Shown: positions 42,563 to 44,794 of the stretch, piece after piece
How positions within the stretch are numbered: position 1 is the first letter of the stretch
Layout: each line of letters starts with the position of its first letter
Assembly: GCA_945861665.1 (NCBI GenBank)
Contig: CAMAVS010000003.1
Span: 337,362 to 382,155 of the forward strand
Direction of reading: 5' to 3'
Source of the DNA: Chitinophaga pinensis
GTDB lineage: Bacteria; Bacteroidota; Bacteroidia; UBA4408
DNA: 44,794 bases
Program-made: the position numbers and the translations under genes
Notes under the pieces: generated by a model
What the model was told of the DNA's origin: nothing
Databases searched by the model: none
What the model saw: the letters and a program-made list of their open reading frames with translations, nothing else

Positions 42563-43500
42563 AATTTTTTAATTTCTTCTTTCGCAGTATTAAACTCTGT
42601 GATAATTTCTTCTATAATTGATGCTGCTGTTTTTATTTCAGTAATCGAAGCACATACTTGTCCTATCTCAAGCTCACCTTCTTCCAAATCACCTTCGAAC
42701 ATACCTTTTTTTGCTCTGCCTCTGCCTAAAATTTCTTGTAATTGTTCAGAAGTGCTACATTTTTCATAGGCCTTTTCAATCTGTCCATAAAATTTATTTT
42801 TTATTAGTCGAACCGGAGTAAGCTCTTTTAGTGTTAATATGGTATCGCCCTCCTTACAATTAATTACCCTTTTTTTAAAATTTATGTGTGCCGATGATTC
42901 TTCTGACGCTACAAATCTACTTCCAATTTGAACTCCATCCGCACCTAAAATCATACAAGCTAGCATTGCTTTACCACTGGCAATTCCTCCTGCTGCAATT
43001 ACAGGAATAGTAACAGCTTTTTTTATGATAGGAATCAAACAGAGTGTAGTGGTTTCTTCCCTGCCATTGTGCCCACCGGCTTCAAAACCCTCGGCAACAA
43101 TTGCATCTACACCCGCTTCTTGTGCTTTCAATGCAAATTTGATGTTCGATACAACGTGAACAACGGTAATTCCTGCTTGCTTTAAGATAGTCGTCCAAGT
43201 GTTGGGATTGCCGGCAGAGGTAAAAACAACCTTCACACCGCTTTCCAATATGATTTTTATATGCTCAGCAATATTGGGGTAAAGTAAAGGGACATTTACT
43301 CCAAATGGTTTGTCTGTGGCCTCTTGGCACTTTTTAATTTGCTCCTTTAAAATTTCGGGATACATTGAGCCTGAACCTATTATACCTAATCCACCTGCAT
43401 TACTTACAGCACTTGCAAGCTCCCATCCGCTGCACCAAATCATCCCCGCTTGCACCAATGGGTATTTTATGTTAAAAAGCTTCTCAATTCTGTTTGACAT
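42559..43500 (-). CDS. Nitronate monooxygenase
   Basis: A 313-residue FMN TIM-barrel protein. It shows IKYPLVQAGMIWCSGWELAS at the N-terminus, the active-site loop VAEGFEAGGHNGRE with the conserved histidine, AAGGIASGKAM for FMN phosphate, and GADGVQIGSRFVASEES. These are the standard motifs of class I nitronate monooxygenase/enoyl-ACP reductase FabK-type barrels. It is a paralogue of the gene at 5921-6925. It begins the three-gene run nitronate monooxygenase, M16, M16 (4 bp then 1 bp spacing). The true substrate is uncertain, since the family is often over-annotated. Confidence 0.87.
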   Translation of the reverse strand: MSNRIEKLFNIKYPLVQAGMIWCSGWELASAVSNAGGLGIIGSGSMYPEILKEQIKKCQEATDKPFGVNVPLLYPNIAEHIKIILESGVKVVFTSAGNPNTWTTILKQAGITVVHVVSNIKFALKAQEAGVDAIVAEGFEAGGHNGREETTTLCLIPIIKKAVTIPVIAAGGIASGKAMLACMILGADGVQIGSRFVASEESSAHINFKKRVINCKEGDTILTLKELTPVRLIKNKFYGQIEKAYEKCSTSEQLQEILGRGRAKKGMFEGDLEEGELEIGQVCASITEIKTAASIIEEIITEFNTAKEEIKKL

Positions 43501-43510
43501 AGTAAATGGA

Positions 43511-43532
43511 TAGATATAGGGTAGATATAGGG
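43511..43532 (+). repeat. 11-bp tandem duplication
   Basis: TAGATATAGGG occurs twice in perfect tandem (43511-43521 and 43522-43532) in the gap between the nitronate monooxygenase and the DUF6089 gene, which are divergent. It may be replication slippage or a regulatory direct repeat. Confidence 0.6.
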
Positions 43533-43580
43533 CAGCGAAATTAATAATATATTATGGTATTTATTTATAATTATTTTTAT

Positions 43581-43588
43581 TATATTTG
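43581..43588 (+). promoter_or_regulatory. -7 box directly upstream of the DUF6089 gene
   Basis: TATATTTG is a perfect TAnnTTTG box ending 8 bp before the ATG at 43597. Transcription would start only a few bases before the start codon. No TTG is found 19-20 bp upstream, so the promoter is only partly supported. Confidence 0.45.
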
Positions 43589-43596
43589 TGTAAATT

Positions 43597-44511
43597 ATGA
43601 AAAAAGTAATTCTTTCACTTTTTTTGTCTGTGGTTTCTTTAACTGCTTTTGCACAAAAAAAATTGCCGTACAAATGGGAGTACGGTTGTCATACTTTTGC
43701 TTCAAACTATTTGGGTGATATGGGTGGAAAAGAAAAAACAAGAAGAGATTTCGTTGCGGATATTAAATTAGGGCAAACTCGGTATGATTTTGGCGGCTAT
43801 GCTCGTATGAAAATCAACCAAAATTTTTCATTAAAAGGGGTTGTTAGTTACATAAGAGTGCAAGGAGCCGACAATTTGTCAACTAACGCAGGTAGAGTAG
43901 GAAGAAACTTAAGTTTTACAAATAATATTATTGAAGGAGCACTTCACGGAGAATATTATTTTTACCAGAATAACGATATGTCTCGTGGTTCTGGATTAGG
44001 AAAAAAGAAAAAGGGTATTGATTTTAAAAGTTACGTTTTTGGTGGTATAGCAGCTTTTTACAATAATCCTAAAACAACATATCAGGGAAGTAAAGTAAAA
44101 TTGAGACCTTTACAAACAGAAGGTTATAAGTACAAAGCAATCCAATTAGCGATTCCTATAGGAGCAGGATTTGTTTATACTATAAACCGACAATTAAAAA
44201 TAGGTTTTGAATTTGATTTGCGTAAAACATTTACAGATTATGTAGATGATGTGAGTACTGTTTATATTGCAGGAGCTCCTTCTGTTGCCAATAGAAGAAA
44301 TGAATTAACAGACCCGTCATTACCCCACCCCGATAATTACATAACAGGCGAAAAACGCGGTGACCCCAAGCATAAGGATTTTTATATGACTGCCGGTATT
44401 ACTTTTGGATATGCTTTAAAAGGAAAGAATAGCTTTTATAAATCCAAATACAGCTATATCACAGGTGTGAAGCGCAAATTTAAGAAACGAAGAACAAGGG
44501 CTAAATTCTAG
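43597..44511 (+). CDS. DUF6089-family outer membrane beta-barrel protein
   Basis: A 304-residue exported protein. The signal peptide MKKVILSLFLSVVSLTAFAQ is clear and fixes the start. The mature part begins KWEYGCHTFASNYLGDMGGK and consists of alternating amphipathic strands (TRYDFGGYARMKINQNFSLK; ALHGEYYFYQNND; IGAGFVYTINRQLKIGFEFD), fitting the DUF6089 beta-barrel family of Bacteroidota. The C-terminus is strongly basic (KRKFKKRRTRAKF), which is unusual for a barrel end and would sit on the periplasmic side. Function unknown. It is followed by a strong terminator and probably transcribed alone. Confidence 0.8.
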   Translation: MKKVILSLFLSVVSLTAFAQKKLPYKWEYGCHTFASNYLGDMGGKEKTRRDFVADIKLGQTRYDFGGYARMKINQNFSLKGVVSYIRVQGADNLSTNAGRVGRNLSFTNNIIEGALHGEYYFYQNNDMSRGSGLGKKKKGIDFKSYVFGGIAAFYNNPKTTYQGSKVKLRPLQTEGYKYKAIQLAIPIGAGFVYTINRQLKIGFEFDLRKTFTDYVDDVSTVYIAGAPSVANRRNELTDPSLPHPDNYITGEKRGDPKHKDFYMTAGITFGYALKGKNSFYKSKYSYITGVKRKFKKRRTRAKF

Positions 44512-44518
44512 TCTAAAT

Positions 44519-44546
44519 AAAAGCGAGGTTTTGCCTCGCTTTTTTA
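44519..44546 (+). terminator. Rho-independent terminator of the DUF6089 gene
   Basis: A 10-bp stem, AAAAGCGAGG (44519-44528) with CCTCGCTTTT (44534-44543), around loop TTTTG is followed by more T residues. It begins 7 bp after the stop codon. Confidence 0.92.
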
Positions 44547-44634
44547 TTACTATTGATTTTTGAAGCAATCTTTTAGATTTGACTAAGGATGAGTTTCCTC
44601 CAATATTTAGTATAAAATTATTTAATGTAATTTT

Positions 44635-44665
44635 TTTGGCATAACAAAAAAACATTATATATTTA
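44635..44665 (+). promoter_or_regulatory. Promoter of the secreted-protein gene at the right edge
   Basis: TTTG (44635-44638), 19 bp, then TATATTTA (44658-44665), one base off the TAnnTTTG consensus. The predicted start near 44672 lies about 17 nt before the ATG at 44689. Confidence 0.6.
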
Positions 44666-44688
44666 CGCAACCTAAAATATTAACCCAA

Positions 44689-44794
44689 ATGAAAAATAAA
44701 TACAATTTTTTAAAAGTTACACTTGCTGCTATTGGCTTTTTATCAGCCAATTTTGTGATGGCACAATGCCCAGCAGTTACTTGTCCGCCAAATA
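44689..44794 (+). CDS. Secreted protein, N-terminal part only (cut by window edge)
   Basis: The frame starts at ATG 44689 and gives 35 residues before the edge. They form a classical signal peptide: a basic start MKNKYNFLK, a hydrophobic core VTLAAIGFLSANFV and a cleavage site after MAQ. The first mature residues are CPAVTCPPN, with two cysteines, so the mature protein begins with a Cys/Pro-rich segment. The A-Q-C context is not a lipobox. It has its own promoter and lies after the terminator of the previous gene. The rest and the function are unknown. Confidence 0.7.
   Translation, partial: MKNKYNFLKVTLAAIGFLSANFVMAQCPAVTCPPN

Noticed and set aside
44416-44670. An 84-codon minus-strand frame spanning the DUF6089 gene end and the gap after it
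   Set aside because: It crosses a strong terminator hairpin and the promoter of the next gene; no homology recognised.

Overview
The window looks like chromosomal DNA from a member of the Bacteroidota with low G+C (roughly one third by eye). The evidence is two long type IX secretion cargo proteins with gliding-motility-type (type B) C-terminal sorting domains, a relic of a type A sorting domain, several TAnnTTTG promoter boxes, almost no Shine-Dalgarno sequences, and lineage families such as DUF4292, DUF6089, the DUF5117/DUF5118 zinc metalloproteases and a Bacteroidota-type EnvC. The genus cannot be told from this sequence.

Layout. Positions 1-5852 (minus) are a lipid operon: acyl-CoA synthetase, secreted zinc metalloprotease, fatty acid desaturase and the start of a FadB-like 3-hydroxyacyl-CoA dehydrogenase, read from a good promoter at 5897-5927. 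A nitronate monooxygenase-like gene diverges from it. Positions 6927-9605 (minus) hold pyrE, a SRPBCC protein, a methyltransferase and a DEDDh exonuclease; a NUDIX gene diverges 7 bp from pyrE. A 313-bp gap follows, with a large palindrome and the decayed tail of a type IX cargo gene. glmM and a cysteine desulfurase follow on plus. Positions 13083-18396 (minus) hold a thioesterase and a tight envelope operon: nucleotidyltransferase, TPR lipoprotein, DUF4292 lipoprotein, EnvC. Positions 18568-23546 (plus) hold a dihydroorotase-like protein that has lost its metal-binding histidines, followed directly by a 1,235-residue NtrY-like histidine kinase.

Positions 23628-26506 (minus) hold an ABC exporter, a TrpG/PabA-type amidotransferase and a GNAT acetyltransferase. 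A leucine-dehydrogenase-type gene and tRNA-Arg(ACG) follow on plus. Just after the tRNA come three hairpins, a 44-bp direct repeat and a 5'-truncated type IX cargo gene, the most disturbed part of the window. Positions 28835-31041 (minus) are tgt and an LptF/LptG permease. Positions 31135-34912 (plus) are a GT2 glycosyltransferase, an ECF-like sigma factor, rsmG and a PlsC-type acyltransferase. Then come a DAACS symporter and an alkaline-phosphatase-superfamily lipoprotein (minus), an intact 869-residue type IX cargo protein (plus), an M16 protease pair with a second nitronate monooxygenase (minus), a DUF6089 protein (plus), and the start of another secreted protein at the right edge.

Most of the window is compact housekeeping, with overlapping start/stop codons and abutting convergent genes. 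I see no complete mobile element, CRISPR array, defence island or biosynthetic cluster. The points most worth following are the rearranged tRNA-Arg locus, the histidine-less dihydroorotase coupled to a large sensor kinase, the tRNA-guanine transglycosylase without zinc cysteines, and two separate traces of decaying type IX cargo genes.
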